64,000 bases of DNA from Nitrospira sp. (GCA_036984305.1 BQWY01000001.1:124001-188000), one strand, 5' to 3'. Counted from the first letter of the stretch, positions 7,926 to 17,040 are shown. Made by a program: numbers and translations. The notes: generated by a model not told the origin, from the letters alone.

Positions 7926-9485
7926 CTACTCGCGCGCCACCCGCGGCGTCGCGTCCACAGTGGTCAAGGTCCCACGGTCCAGCCGGTCGACCAGCGCCTG
8001 CACCGAGCCGTTCATCATGCGAAGGAACGGCGAGGGATACAAACCGATCCAGAGAATCATGATCGAGAGCGACACGCTGATGACCAACTCACCCATTTTT
8101 AAATCCGCCACGGCTTGGCTCAAGCCTTTTCCCAGCGGGCCCAGGATCGAGCGCTCGTAATACCAGAGGAAATACGCAGCGCCGAAGATGACGCCAAGCA
8201 CCGCAATCGAGCCGTACCACCACTTGGCCTTGAACGCGCCGAGCAGAATCAGGAATTCCCCCACGAATCCGTTCGTGCCGGGCAAACCGATCGAGGCCAA
8301 GCCGATGAGGAGTAAAAAGCTTGCGAGCAATGGCGCCTGCTTCGCCAAGCCTCCGAAAGAGGCAATATGCGTGCTCTGCCGTCGAGAATAGAGAAACCCG
8401 GCAATAAAGAAGAGCCCCGCCGTGCTGAAGCCCAGGTTGATCATCGTCAGCAAACCGCCCTGAAGGCCCTGGAAATTCAGGGCGAAGACGCCGACCACGA
8501 CGAATCCCAAGTGGCTGACGCTGCTAAAGGCAAGCAGCCTCCTGAAATCCGGCTGGATCAGCGCGACGAACGCACCATAGAGAATACCGGCCAGAGCCAT
8601 CACCATCATGATGGTCACGACGGTTTCGTTCTTCGATGCGTCGGGCAGCAAGGGTAGGCTGAATCGCATGAACCCGTAGGTGCCCATTTTGATCCCGGCT
8701 AACATGACGGCCATTCCGATGGGGCCCTCCATCAGGGCATCAGGCAGCCACGTATGGAAGGGAAAGACCGGCGCCTTGAAGGCAAATCCCAGAAATAGGA
8801 GCCAGAAGATGAGCAGTTGCTTATCCAGCGAAATCGGTGCCGTCAGAAGGTCTAAAAAATCGAACGAATACGTGGGCTCAATGTGATTGCGTACGGCCCA
8901 GGCGTGATAATTAATGTCGAGGAGTGCGATGCCGACCAGCATGAACACGCTGCCCAGCAGTGTGTACAACACGAACTTGAGCGCCGCGTACTGACGCTCG
9001 GCCCCTCCTCCCCAGAGCTTGATGAGAAAATAGCTGGGAAGCAGCATCAATTCCCAGAAGACGAAGAAGAGGACCAAATCCAGCGTTACGAACACCCCGA
9101 TGACCGTCGTTTCGAGCAACAACATGGCCATCATGTAGAGGCGGACTTTTTGCCGAACGGTGTCCCAGGAATACACCATGATCAGGGTGGTCAGAAACGC
9201 CGTGACGCCGACGAACAGCACACTGATCCCATCGACCCCAAGGTGGTAACTGATTCCCAGCGGCGGGACCCACGTGATCCGTTCTGCAAACTGCATCGAT
9301 GGCGAATCCGGCACGAAATGAGCCAGCACCACAATGGCCAGCGCGAGTTCTAGCAAGGAGACGCCCAGCGCCACCGCCTTGATCATTTCCTCGTCGTCCA
9401 GGAACCACAGGACGATGGCTCCCACGAAGGGCACGAGCAACAGGCACGAGAGGATTGGAAAGTGAAATGTGAGTTCTTCGAGCAT
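7926..9485 (-). CDS. nuoM: NADH-quinone oxidoreductase subunit M (first of two)
   Basis: The 519-residue proton-pumping membrane subunit keeps the TM5 Glu (FWELMLLPSY), the TM7 Lys (FAFKAPVFPFHTW) and the TM12 Glu (LPGTNGFVGEFL). The TM8 segment reads AGIKMGTYGF. Compared with the usual AGxLLKxGxYG it is two residues shorter, so Lys266 sits nearer the AG motif. It lies between nuoL and the second nuoM and is transcribed with both. Confidence 0.95.
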   Translation of the reverse strand: MLEELTFHFPILSCLLLVPFVGAIVLWFLDDEEMIKAVALGVSLLELALAIVVLAHFVPDSPSMQFAERITWVPPLGISYHLGVDGISVLFVGVTAFLTTLIMVYSWDTVRQKVRLYMMAMLLLETTVIGVFVTLDLVLFFVFWELMLLPSYFLIKLWGGGAERQYAALKFVLYTLLGSVFMLVGIALLDINYHAWAVRNHIEPTYSFDFLDLLTAPISLDKQLLIFWLLFLGFAFKAPVFPFHTWLPDALMEGPIGMAVMLAGIKMGTYGFMRFSLPLLPDASKNETVVTIMMVMALAGILYGAFVALIQPDFRRLLAFSSVSHLGFVVVGVFALNFQGLQGGLLTMINLGFSTAGLFFIAGFLYSRRQSTHIASFGGLAKQAPLLASFLLLIGLASIGLPGTNGFVGEFLILLGAFKAKWWYGSIAVLGVIFGAAYFLWYYERSILGPLGKGLSQAVADLKMGELVISVSLSIMILWIGLYPSPFLRMMNGSVQALVDRLDRGTLTTVDATPRVARE

Positions 9486-9503
9486 GGTGCCCGTCCGCCT
9501 CCG

Positions 9504-11474
9504 TTAGGAGGCACTCCACCAGATCAGAACCAAATGCACGAGCAAGAATAACCCTGCCACGATCACCGCCGCGTAATGATGCACCATGCCGCTCTGCAGG
9601 CGCCGCCAGGAGCGCGCCGCAAGATGATTGGCGTACCCGATGATGTTCAATCCGGCGTACACCACGTACTTCTCGAACCACGTGCTCGCAAGGGAGGTAA
9701 ACTCGGTCCCGCGTCCCACCATACGTACCGCGCCGTCGATAATCGTGCGGTCCACCCAATCGAGTACAAGGCCCAGTTTCTTCGTGGTTTCCACAAATAG
9801 GAAATCGTACAACTCGTCCACATACCACTTGTTCAAGAGCGTGGTATAGAGGGCGGGTTGCCTGTTTGCCCAGGCATCCGCAGTGCCCGGCTTGACCGTA
9901 TAGAGATAGTGGGCGATCAGCCACCCGGTCAGCGCGATGACCGTGGCAATCCCCATCAACATGAACGTCGCGCCGGCGCCGGCGGCGTGCTCTCCCTCCC
10001 CGCCTCCGACCACAGGCGCGAGGAAATGGTGGAACCAGCCGTTCTCGGGAGGAATGCCCGGTACGCCGCCCACGAGCGAGAGCCCGGCCAGTACCATCAA
10101 GGGCACCAGCATGACCGGGGGCGACTCATGGATGTGCTCGAGCGTATGGTGGTCGACCCGCGATTCCCCGTAAAACGTGAGATAGGTCAGTCGGAACATA
10201 TAAAACGAGGTCAACAGGGCGCCGAAGGCGGCCATGCCGTACAGTGCATAGTGATGATGGACGAACGCGTGCGCCATGATCTCGTCTTTGCTCCAAAACC
10301 CGGCGAATGGAAAGATCCCGGCGATCGCGAGCGTGCCGATCAGGAACACGCGATGCGTCCACGGGATCTTGTTGTGCAACGCGCCCATTTTTCGAATGTC
10401 CTGCTCTCCGTGCAGCGCATGAATGACCGATCCGGCCGAGAGGAACAAGAGTGCCTTGAAAAAAGCATGAGTCATGAGGTGGAAGACGGCGGCGGTATAG
10501 GCGCCGATCCCGCACCCCAGGAACATGTATCCGAGCTGACTGACGGTGGAGTAGGCCAGAACGCGCTTGATGTCGGTCTGCACTAACCCGATCGTCGCGG
10601 CAAAGAGCGCCGTGGCGCCGCCGATCCACCCCACGGTCTCCAGCGCCGCAGGTGCCATGTCGTAGATCACGTGGTTGCGAACCACCATGTAGACCCCGGC
10701 GGTCACCATGGTCGCGGCGTGAATGAGCGCGCTGACCGGTGTCGGACCTTCCATGGCGTCCGGCAACCAGGTGTAGAGCGGCAATTGGGCCGATTTTCCG
10801 ACGGCGCCGACCAACAGGCACAGCGCGATGGCCGTTGCCATTTCGGGTGAGAGTTGGCTGGCCTGACCAAAGACCTTCGTGTAATCCAAAGTTTTAAAGT
10901 TCACGAAGACGAGGAAGATGGCCAATAGAAAGCCCGCGTCTCCGATGCGATTGACGACGAAGGCCTTGGTGGCGGCCTTGGCGGCAGACACCTTCTCATA
11001 GTAGTAGCCGATCAACAGATACGAGCACAGACCGACTCCCTCCCATCCGATGAACAGCACCAGGTAGTTGTTGCCCATCACGAGCAGCAACATCGAGACC
11101 ATGAAGAGGTTCATGTACGTGAAGAAGCGGGTGAATCCATCCTCTCCATGCATGTACCCGATGGAATAGACGTGAATGAGGAAGCCCACGCCCGTCACGA
11201 CGAGCAGCATGATGCAGGTCAGTGGATCGATCAGGTAGGCGAGATTGATGGTCAGATCGCCGCCAAAAATCCACTGGTACGCGACGACTTCACGTGCCGC
11301 CCTCGTCCGCAGGGTGTCGGCAAAGACGAAGATGACGCACAGAAAGGACAAAAACACCGATCCGGCAGCCAAGCGGCCTGCCAGTTGATGGGAGTACCGG
11401 CTTCCCAGAAGGCCATTGCAGAGGACGGCGGCCAGCGGGAACAGCGGGATGAGCAAAACGACTAAATCGAACAC
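9504..11474 (-). CDS. nuoL: NADH-quinone oxidoreductase subunit L
   Basis: This is the distal antiporter-like subunit with the long lateral helix (656 residues; usual length about 610-660). Landmarks are the TM5 Glu in FIGWEGVGLCSY, the TM7 Lys in GAVGKSAQLPLYTWLPDAM, the TM8 His in ALIHAATMV and the broken-helix PFAGFWSKDEI. The C-terminal region of about 130 residues contains the amphipathic lateral helix and a last anchor helix. It lies one base downstream of nuoK. Confidence 0.96.
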   Translation of the reverse strand: MFDLVVLLIPLFPLAAVLCNGLLGSRYSHQLAGRLAAGSVFLSFLCVIFVFADTLRTRAAREVVAYQWIFGGDLTINLAYLIDPLTCIMLLVVTGVGFLIHVYSIGYMHGEDGFTRFFTYMNLFMVSMLLLVMGNNYLVLFIGWEGVGLCSYLLIGYYYEKVSAAKAATKAFVVNRIGDAGFLLAIFLVFVNFKTLDYTKVFGQASQLSPEMATAIALCLLVGAVGKSAQLPLYTWLPDAMEGPTPVSALIHAATMVTAGVYMVVRNHVIYDMAPAALETVGWIGGATALFAATIGLVQTDIKRVLAYSTVSQLGYMFLGCGIGAYTAAVFHLMTHAFFKALLFLSAGSVIHALHGEQDIRKMGALHNKIPWTHRVFLIGTLAIAGIFPFAGFWSKDEIMAHAFVHHHYALYGMAAFGALLTSFYMFRLTYLTFYGESRVDHHTLEHIHESPPVMLVPLMVLAGLSLVGGVPGIPPENGWFHHFLAPVVGGGEGEHAAGAGATFMLMGIATVIALTGWLIAHYLYTVKPGTADAWANRQPALYTTLLNKWYVDELYDFLFVETTKKLGLVLDWVDRTIIDGAVRMVGRGTEFTSLASTWFEKYVVYAGLNIIGYANHLAARSWRRLQSGMVHHYAAVIVAGLFLLVHLVLIWWSAS

Positions 11475-11475
11475 G

Positions 11476-11778
11476 TTACCACTTCAACAAATTCATCTCG
11501 TCGACATTGGTGGAAATTTTGCCTCGGAACACGACGATAATGATCGCGAGGCCTACGGCGGCTTCCCCTGCCGCGACGGCAATGATGAACAGCGCCACGA
11601 TTTGGCCCGCCATCGATTCCAAATGATGGGAAAAGGCGACCAGGTTGATATTGGCTGCATTCAGCATGATCTCGACCGCCATCAACACGATGATGAAGTT
11701 CCGTCGAATGAGGACCCCCAGCAACCCCGTCAAGAACAGGATCGTGCTCACGGTCACGTATGCGGATAAGGGCACCAT
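11476..11778 (-). CDS. nuoK: NADH-quinone oxidoreductase subunit K
   Basis: This 100-residue subunit has three membrane helices, the normal size for NuoK. The conserved Glu residues of the proton path are in LMAVEIMLNAANIN (TM2) and AAGEAAVGLAI (TM3). It interacts with NuoJ and NuoN/NuoL in the membrane arm. It sits between nuoJ (17-base gap) and nuoL (one-base gap). Confidence 0.95.
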   Translation of the reverse strand: MVPLSAYVTVSTILFLTGLLGVLIRRNFIIVLMAVEIMLNAANINLVAFSHHLESMAGQIVALFIIAVAAGEAAVGLAIIIVVFRGKISTNVDEMNLLKW

Positions 11779-11795
11779 GTTTTACTTGTTGGCGA

Positions 11796-12317
11796 TCAAC
11801 GCTCTTCGGCTTCCTGATTGGAAGGGGTCTTTGCGAGCACAATTGCTCCGATTACGGCTCCCAAGAGGAAGACTCCCACGATCTCGAATTGCAGGAGATA
11901 CTCGCTGAACATCTTCAAGCCGATCGCGGTCGTGTCGCCCGTCTGCAGGACCACATCCATCGGGGCATCGCCCTTGGCCCCTCCGAACGGAGAGCCGAAC
12001 AGGACGGCCACCAGGTACACGCTCCCGAGCAGGGCAGGGCCCAGAAACCAGTAGGCATGCCGATGGAAGTATTGTTCTTCCGTCTTGAGATTCATGAGCA
12101 TCAGGACGAAGAGATAGAGCACCAGGATGGCGCCGGCGTAGACGATGACCTGGACGGCCCAAAGGAACTCCGCATTGAGCAGGATGAAGAGCCCGGAGAC
12201 GTGGAGTAGAACGGCGAGCAGCGCCATGCCGCAATGCACGGGATTCTTCAAGGCCACGGTCATGGCGCCAGCCACGATCGAGGCGACCGCAAAATAGACA
12301 AAAAACAAGACGACCAT
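11796..12317 (-). CDS. nuoJ: NADH-quinone oxidoreductase subunit J
   Basis: This membrane subunit has about five helices in 173 residues, typical for NuoJ. The conserved TM3 segment with the pi-bulge region reads VQVIVYAGAILVLYLFVLMLMNL. A more divergent C-terminal half with two further helices follows. It is 42 bases downstream of nuoI. Confidence 0.94.
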   Translation of the reverse strand: MVVLFFVYFAVASIVAGAMTVALKNPVHCGMALLAVLLHVSGLFILLNAEFLWAVQVIVYAGAILVLYLFVLMLMNLKTEEQYFHRHAYWFLGPALLGSVYLVAVLFGSPFGGAKGDAPMDVVLQTGDTTAIGLKMFSEYLLQFEIVGVFLLGAVIGAIVLAKTPSNQEAEER

Positions 12318-12359
12318 CGGGCTCCGCTTTCGCGAGCTGTCGACGCCGGTTCCGCGCCG

Positions 12360-12947
12360 TTACGTGAGATGCTTCGGTGGAGGCTGCGTTCCCTTCACCA
12401 CGGACTGTGGGAAAAAGTACCGATATTCGCGGCTGTTGTCGGTATTCGCTTCCTGGCCATGGGCATACAAATAGCGTTTCCCATCCTCCAGGAACTTCTC
12501 GCCGATCTCGTACAACCGCCTTTTATCGAACATGAGCGTACGTTTGTCGTGGGTGGAGAACTCGTAGAGTTTCGTCATCGCGAGCGCGTTGACAGGGCAG
12601 GCCTCGACACAATACCCGCAGAACACGCACTTGGTGATATCGATATAAAACTCTTTGGCATAGCGTTGCAACGGCAAGGATTTATCCTCGGCGCTAATGA
12701 CTTTGATGCACCGGGACGGGCAGGCCGCCTCGCACAAGTCGCATCCCACACAACGTTCCTTCCCATCGTCATACCGGAGAAGCGCCAGCGCGCCACGGTG
12801 TGTGTCGGGAATGTGCCGCTGCTCACGCGGGTATTGGAAGGTGATGGGCTTATGAAACATGTGCTTGAAGGTCACCTTCATCGCGTCCCAGATCTCATCG
12901 AACAGGATCGCGTGCAGGATTTTCTTTGTCAGTGTGGCGACTCCCAT
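12360..12947 (-). CDS. nuoI: NADH-quinone oxidoreductase subunit I (2x[4Fe-4S])
   Basis: This 195-residue iron-sulfur subunit carries two 4Fe-4S motifs, CVGCDLCEAACP and CVFCGYCVEACP, which hold the clusters (N6a/N6b) that pass electrons towards NuoB. The ATG at 12947 gives a standard N-terminus; upstream codons in the same frame run into nuoG and were excluded. A GGAGG lies about 11 bases upstream. It starts only 29 bases after the nuoG stop, so there is no room for nuoH, which in the common gene order lies between nuoG and nuoI. Confidence 0.95.
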   Translation of the reverse strand: MGVATLTKKILHAILFDEIWDAMKVTFKHMFHKPITFQYPREQRHIPDTHRGALALLRYDDGKERCVGCDLCEAACPSRCIKVISAEDKSLPLQRYAKEFYIDITKCVFCGYCVEACPVNALAMTKLYEFSTHDKRTLMFDKRRLYEIGEKFLEDGKRYLYAHGQEANTDNSREYRYFFPQSVVKGTQPPPKHLT

Positions 12948-12976
12948 CGTAGCGATGTCCTCCGGGTTGCCCTCGT

Positions 12977-15685
12977 CTAGGCCTTCTCCACAAAGACGTG
13001 GGCCAGCTTGAACGTGGGAACCTTCGTAACTGGATCCACGTCGACCGCCATCAGGTCCTTCACCGGCGGCTCGTTGAAGTGTTCCGGAAAGAAGCACACG
13101 CCGGGCATGATCATGGCCTCGGGGAGCACACCTATCACCAGCGACCCCTTACCCGATGTCACGCGGACCAGCGCCCCCTCTTTGAGCCCCATACGCTCGC
13201 AGTCCTCAAGGCTCATGTGCAGCCGTCCGGAGTTGGGCGCGATGTTCATCAGTCCGGAAGCCTGAGTCGAGAGTTTTCCCGAGTGACAGAGGAGTTGTCC
13301 CATCACCAATCGGAACGGCTTGTCAGGTGCCGGATTCGTCGCGGCGACAGAATAACGTGTTGCGACGGAAGTGGCATAGCCGTTTCCAAGATAGGCATCC
13401 GGACTTCCCGGTGCTCGTTTGGGCTGGCCAAGATTATAGTACCCGGGCAACAACTTCATGATTTCGTTTTGTATATCTTGGGCGGTTTCATATTCCCAGA
13501 CGGTCCCCAGGCCGCTCGCCAGCGACGTCATGATGTGCCAATCCGGCAAGCTTTCCCCAATCGGATCGAGCGATGCGCGCACCCGTTGGACTTTGCCTTC
13601 CTGATTGGTGACGGTGCCGTCTTTTTCCGCGAACGTACAGGCCGGCAGCACGAAATGCGCGAGCTTGCCCGTCTCGGTGAGAAAGGGGTCCTGGCAAATC
13701 AGCAGGTCGAGTTTGTCGAGCGCCGACTTGACGTTGAACGAAGCCGGAAGCGTTTCGAGCGGGTTTTCACCGATGAGATACAGCGCCTTGATCTGGCCCG
13801 TCCGGCACCGATCCAGGATTTCTGTCAGCGTGGCCCCCTGCGTCGCGTCCGGAAGCCGTGCAGGAGCGTTCTCGGTACCCCAGGCTTTCGCAAACCGTGC
13901 CCGGGCGGTTTCGTCGGTGAAGGCGATCGGCCCAGGCAGGAATTCAGCGGCCGCCCCCATGTCCAAGGCGCCTTGTTCGTTGGCTTCTTCGACGACGGTC
14001 GCAAGACCGCATCCGGGACGACCAAGCTTCCCGGTGAGCCAGGCCAGATCCACGAGGTTCAACACGTCGCGATACCCGTGAGTTCGACGAACGATGCCCT
14101 CACCCGCGATGATCACGGCCCGAGGCGCCTCTGCAAACAACGTGGCGCAGTCGTGAATCTGTTCGGTCGTGACCCCGGTCAGCTCCGCGACGCGCGCGAG
14201 CGAGACGTTCACGACGGCCTGCTTGAGTGCCGCAAATGCCGCGGGGTGTCGGTCGACGGTCTCGGTATCAACCAAATCCTGCTCGATCACCGCCTTGATC
14301 AAACCCCGGACGAAGAGGCCCTCGGTGCCAGGTTTGACCAAGGTCGGGTGCGAGCACAGTTTCGCGATGTTGGTATTGGTGGAATCGACCACGATCACCT
14401 GGGCTCGGTAGACGCGAATGGCTTCTTTGACGCGCAGGGAAGCAATCGGATTCGTCTCTGTGATGTTCGACCCGATCACCAGGATCGCTTTCGCTTTGGT
14501 GATGTCCGCCGAATCAGCCGTCATGCGGCTGACCCCCAACGCCTGGCGGATCGCATAAACGAAATTCGCATGCCCATATCGAGCGCTGCTGTCCAGTTGA
14601 TTCGTGCCGACGACCATGCGCATGAGCTTTTGGAAGACGTAGAGTTCCTCGTTCGTGCATCGAGACGTGATGAGTCCCGCAATGGCCTGAGGTCCGTGTG
14701 CGTGCTTCACGGCCTCGACCCGCTCAACCAACTCGTGCATGGTTTCGAGCCACGGAGCCGGAACTAATTCCCGATCTTTTCGGATGAAGGGACGCGTCAG
14801 ACGGGTCTTGCTGTCGATGAACTGAAAGCCGAATCGCCCGCGGACACACAGGCCTCCATGTCCCTTGGCCGTCTCGGTTCGGTCGCCCCATTTGTTCTTC
14901 CAGGACAGCGGCGAGGTCACACGGACGACCTGGGAGTCCTTGGTCTCGATGTCCATCTGACAGCCGTCCCCGCAGTAGTTGCAGGTGGTCCGTGTCTTGC
15001 GCATTTGCCAAGGCTTGTACAAGTACTTCGAATACTTGTTGGTGATCGCCCCGACGGGGCAGACGGCTAAGCAGTCGCCGCAGAATTCACATTGAAGCGG
15101 CAGGTCCCCCTTGGCCACGACCTGGTTGAATCCGCCCTTCTTCATGAACTGGAGCGCGTCGATCATCTGCACGTCCTTGCAGATATTGATGCACTCGCCG
15201 CACGCGATGCAGCGGTTCATGTTGAAGTCCAACACCAGGCTTCGCGTATCCTCCGGGATCAACTTCTGCTTGGCGTTGGCCAGGTTGGTCACGCCGTGTT
15301 GGAAGGCCATGTCCTGCAATTCGCAGTGCCCATCGGCGTCACAGACTGGACAGTCGAGGGGATGCACCGACAGGTGTTTCTCGACCGCCTTCTTACGAGC
15401 CGCAAACAGGTCTTCGCCGGTCGTGCGGATGACCATTCCCGCCGCCGCCTTGGCGGTGCACGAACGTACCGGTGCCTTTTTGCCTTCTTGCATGACCAGG
15501 CACATGCCGCACGAGCCAAAGGGGTCGAAGGTATAGTGGTAGCACATCGCCGGGATGATTTTGCCGGTACTGGCGATCACGTCATAGAGCGACACGCCGC
15601 TGCGAGCAGTGACCGGCGTGCCATCGATATTCAGTTCGATGGTTTCCGTTTCGGCTTCCGGGTTTGTCGCGGGTTTCAACGCCAT
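12977..15685 (-). CDS. nuoG: NADH-quinone oxidoreductase subunit G
   Basis: This 902-residue molybdopterin-oxidoreductase-fold subunit of the peripheral arm has these domains in order: an N-terminal 2Fe-2S ferredoxin domain (CYHYTFDPFGSCGMC); a His-Cys 4Fe-4S segment (HPLDCPVCDADGHCELQD); two 4Fe-4S motifs (CIACGECINIC and CEFCGDCLAVCP); and a further CNYCGDGC...GGLC cluster at the start of the catalytic-like domain. The position used by a catalytic Cys/Sec in formate dehydrogenases reads SARYGHANF here, so formate activity is not expected. With nuoE and nuoF absent from this cluster, NuoG may accept electrons directly from another donor such as ferredoxin; this is inference. Confidence 0.94.
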   Translation of the reverse strand: MALKPATNPEAETETIELNIDGTPVTARSGVSLYDVIASTGKIIPAMCYHYTFDPFGSCGMCLVMQEGKKAPVRSCTAKAAAGMVIRTTGEDLFAARKKAVEKHLSVHPLDCPVCDADGHCELQDMAFQHGVTNLANAKQKLIPEDTRSLVLDFNMNRCIACGECINICKDVQMIDALQFMKKGGFNQVVAKGDLPLQCEFCGDCLAVCPVGAITNKYSKYLYKPWQMRKTRTTCNYCGDGCQMDIETKDSQVVRVTSPLSWKNKWGDRTETAKGHGGLCVRGRFGFQFIDSKTRLTRPFIRKDRELVPAPWLETMHELVERVEAVKHAHGPQAIAGLITSRCTNEELYVFQKLMRMVVGTNQLDSSARYGHANFVYAIRQALGVSRMTADSADITKAKAILVIGSNITETNPIASLRVKEAIRVYRAQVIVVDSTNTNIAKLCSHPTLVKPGTEGLFVRGLIKAVIEQDLVDTETVDRHPAAFAALKQAVVNVSLARVAELTGVTTEQIHDCATLFAEAPRAVIIAGEGIVRRTHGYRDVLNLVDLAWLTGKLGRPGCGLATVVEEANEQGALDMGAAAEFLPGPIAFTDETARARFAKAWGTENAPARLPDATQGATLTEILDRCRTGQIKALYLIGENPLETLPASFNVKSALDKLDLLICQDPFLTETGKLAHFVLPACTFAEKDGTVTNQEGKVQRVRASLDPIGESLPDWHIMTSLASGLGTVWEYETAQDIQNEIMKLLPGYYNLGQPKRAPGSPDAYLGNGYATSVATRYSVAATNPAPDKPFRLVMGQLLCHSGKLSTQASGLMNIAPNSGRLHMSLEDCERMGLKEGALVRVTSGKGSLVIGVLPEAMIMPGVCFFPEHFNEPPVKDLMAVDVDPVTKVPTFKLAHVFVEKA

Positions 15686-15716
15686 TGAATCAACTCCGTT
15701 TGGGTGAGGGATTTGG

Positions 15717-15763
15717 CGTGAGGCAGATGCCGTCTTCTCACCCCTTACCCCTGACGCCTCACG
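15717..15763. repeat. Inverted repeat in the nuoD-nuoG intergenic gap
   Basis: The arms CGTGAGGC (15717-15724) and GCCTCACG (15756-15763) are exact reverse complements separated by 31 bases. The 87-base gap is the longest within the otherwise tightly packed nuo operon. The loop contains related runs (CTCACCCC, TTACCCC). On the minus-strand transcript it could fold into a stem-loop between nuoD and nuoG. There is no T-run, so it is more likely an mRNA processing or stability element, or a dispersed repeat, than a terminator. Confidence 0.5.
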
Positions 15764-15772
15764 TCATACGTA

Positions 15773-17029
15773 CTATCGATCGCACTCGCCCATCACGATG
15801 TCATACGTCCCGAAGATCGTGACGGCATCGGCAATCATGTAACCTCTCGCCATGAAATCAAACGCGCCCATGTGAATGAACGAGGGGGAGCGGATTTTTA
15901 GCCGATAAGGTTTTCCGCCGCCCGTGCTGACGATATAAAAACCCAACTCCCCTTTGTGTGCCTCCGTGCCGCAATAAATCTCACCAGGGGGAGCATCGAA
16001 TCCCTGGGAGAAGAGCTTGAACTGCTGGATCATCGATTCGAGGTTCGTGAACACCCGATCCTTTGGTGGCAACGTGACGCTCGGCACAGCCGCCATCACG
16101 GGCCCCTCGGCGGGGATTTGCTCGAGGCACTGACGAACGATCTTGACGCTTTCGTGCATTTCGAGCACGCGAATCCAATACCGATCGTAGGTATCTCCGT
16201 TCTTGCCGACCGGCACGCTGAATTCGCACCGCGGATAGGCCCCGTAGGAGTCGTACTTGCGAAGATCGTAATCCACACCGGAGCCGCGCAGCGTCGGGCC
16301 ACTGAGGCCGAAGCTGACGGCATCTTCAGCGGAAATCACGGCGACACCTTTGGTCCTGGCCAGCCAGATCCGGTTCTTCTCGAGAAACACCACGTACTCC
16401 TCGATCTTCGGAGGGAAGTAATCGAGGAACTTGCGGATTTTCTCGAACAGCGCGGGCGTGAAATCCCGCTCGATGCCGCCGATCCGGTACCAACTCGTGG
16501 TCAGGCGAGCCCCGCACAGTTCGTCGAACCAGTCGAGAAGGATCTCGCGATCCCGAAAGGTATAAAAGAACACGGTCATGGCGCCGATATCCAGAGCCTG
16601 CGTACCCAGCCAAAACAGATGCCCGATGATACGCTGGACCTCCGCGACGATCGTCCGAAGATATTCGGCCCGCTCCGGCACCGTAATGTTCATCAGCTTT
16701 TCGACGGCCCGGCAGTAGGCATAGTTGTTGTACATGGCACAGACGTAGTCGAGCCGGTCGGTATGCGGGATGAACTGATGATAGGTCCCTTCCTCCGCCA
16801 GTTTTTCCACGCCGCGATGGAGATAGCCCATGACCGGAATGGATTTGACGATCCGTTCACCTTCGAGTTCAAGAATCACCTTCAACACACCATGGGTGCT
16901 CGGGTGCTGCGGCCCCATGTTGAGCAGCAGCTCCTCCGTACGCAGCGTCGGCAGCGTCTCGCTTTCCGGGTGCGCCGGGTCGACCTTATAAACGGTCGTG
17001 CGTTGGTCTTCGAAGGGACGCGTGGTCAT
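15773..17029 (-). CDS. nuoD: NADH-quinone oxidoreductase subunit D
   Basis: This is the 49-kDa-type subunit (418 residues) that forms the quinone pocket with NuoB and NuoH. The conserved His loop is present (GPQHPSTHGV), as is MGYLHRGVEKLAEEGTYHQ. The next block reads FIPHTDRLDY: His89 occupies the position of the almost invariant quinone-binding Tyr (Tyr87 in Thermus Nqo4, Tyr144 in Yarrowia). The C-terminus ends with the normal DIVMGECDR. It is a separate gene, not fused to nuoC, 11 bases downstream of it. Confidence 0.95.
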   Translation of the reverse strand: MTTRPFEDQRTTVYKVDPAHPESETLPTLRTEELLLNMGPQHPSTHGVLKVILELEGERIVKSIPVMGYLHRGVEKLAEEGTYHQFIPHTDRLDYVCAMYNNYAYCRAVEKLMNITVPERAEYLRTIVAEVQRIIGHLFWLGTQALDIGAMTVFFYTFRDREILLDWFDELCGARLTTSWYRIGGIERDFTPALFEKIRKFLDYFPPKIEEYVVFLEKNRIWLARTKGVAVISAEDAVSFGLSGPTLRGSGVDYDLRKYDSYGAYPRCEFSVPVGKNGDTYDRYWIRVLEMHESVKIVRQCLEQIPAEGPVMAAVPSVTLPPKDRVFTNLESMIQQFKLFSQGFDAPPGEIYCGTEAHKGELGFYIVSTGGGKPYRLKIRSPSFIHMGAFDFMARGYMIADAVTIFGTYDIVMGECDR

Positions 17030-17040
17030 CGTTCGTCTCG

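Noticed and set aside
12998-14767. 589-codon plus-strand open frame opposite nuoG
   Set aside because: It is the antisense of a strongly conserved NuoG; the translation is His/Arg/Asp-rich with no motif. High GC produces such shadows, as for other long plus-strand frames at 15956-17122, 7230-8102 and 9858-10586.
12977-15685. Formate dehydrogenase instead of NuoG
   Set aside because: The fold and iron-sulfur layout are similar, but the catalytic Cys/Sec position is absent and the gene is embedded in a nuo operon.
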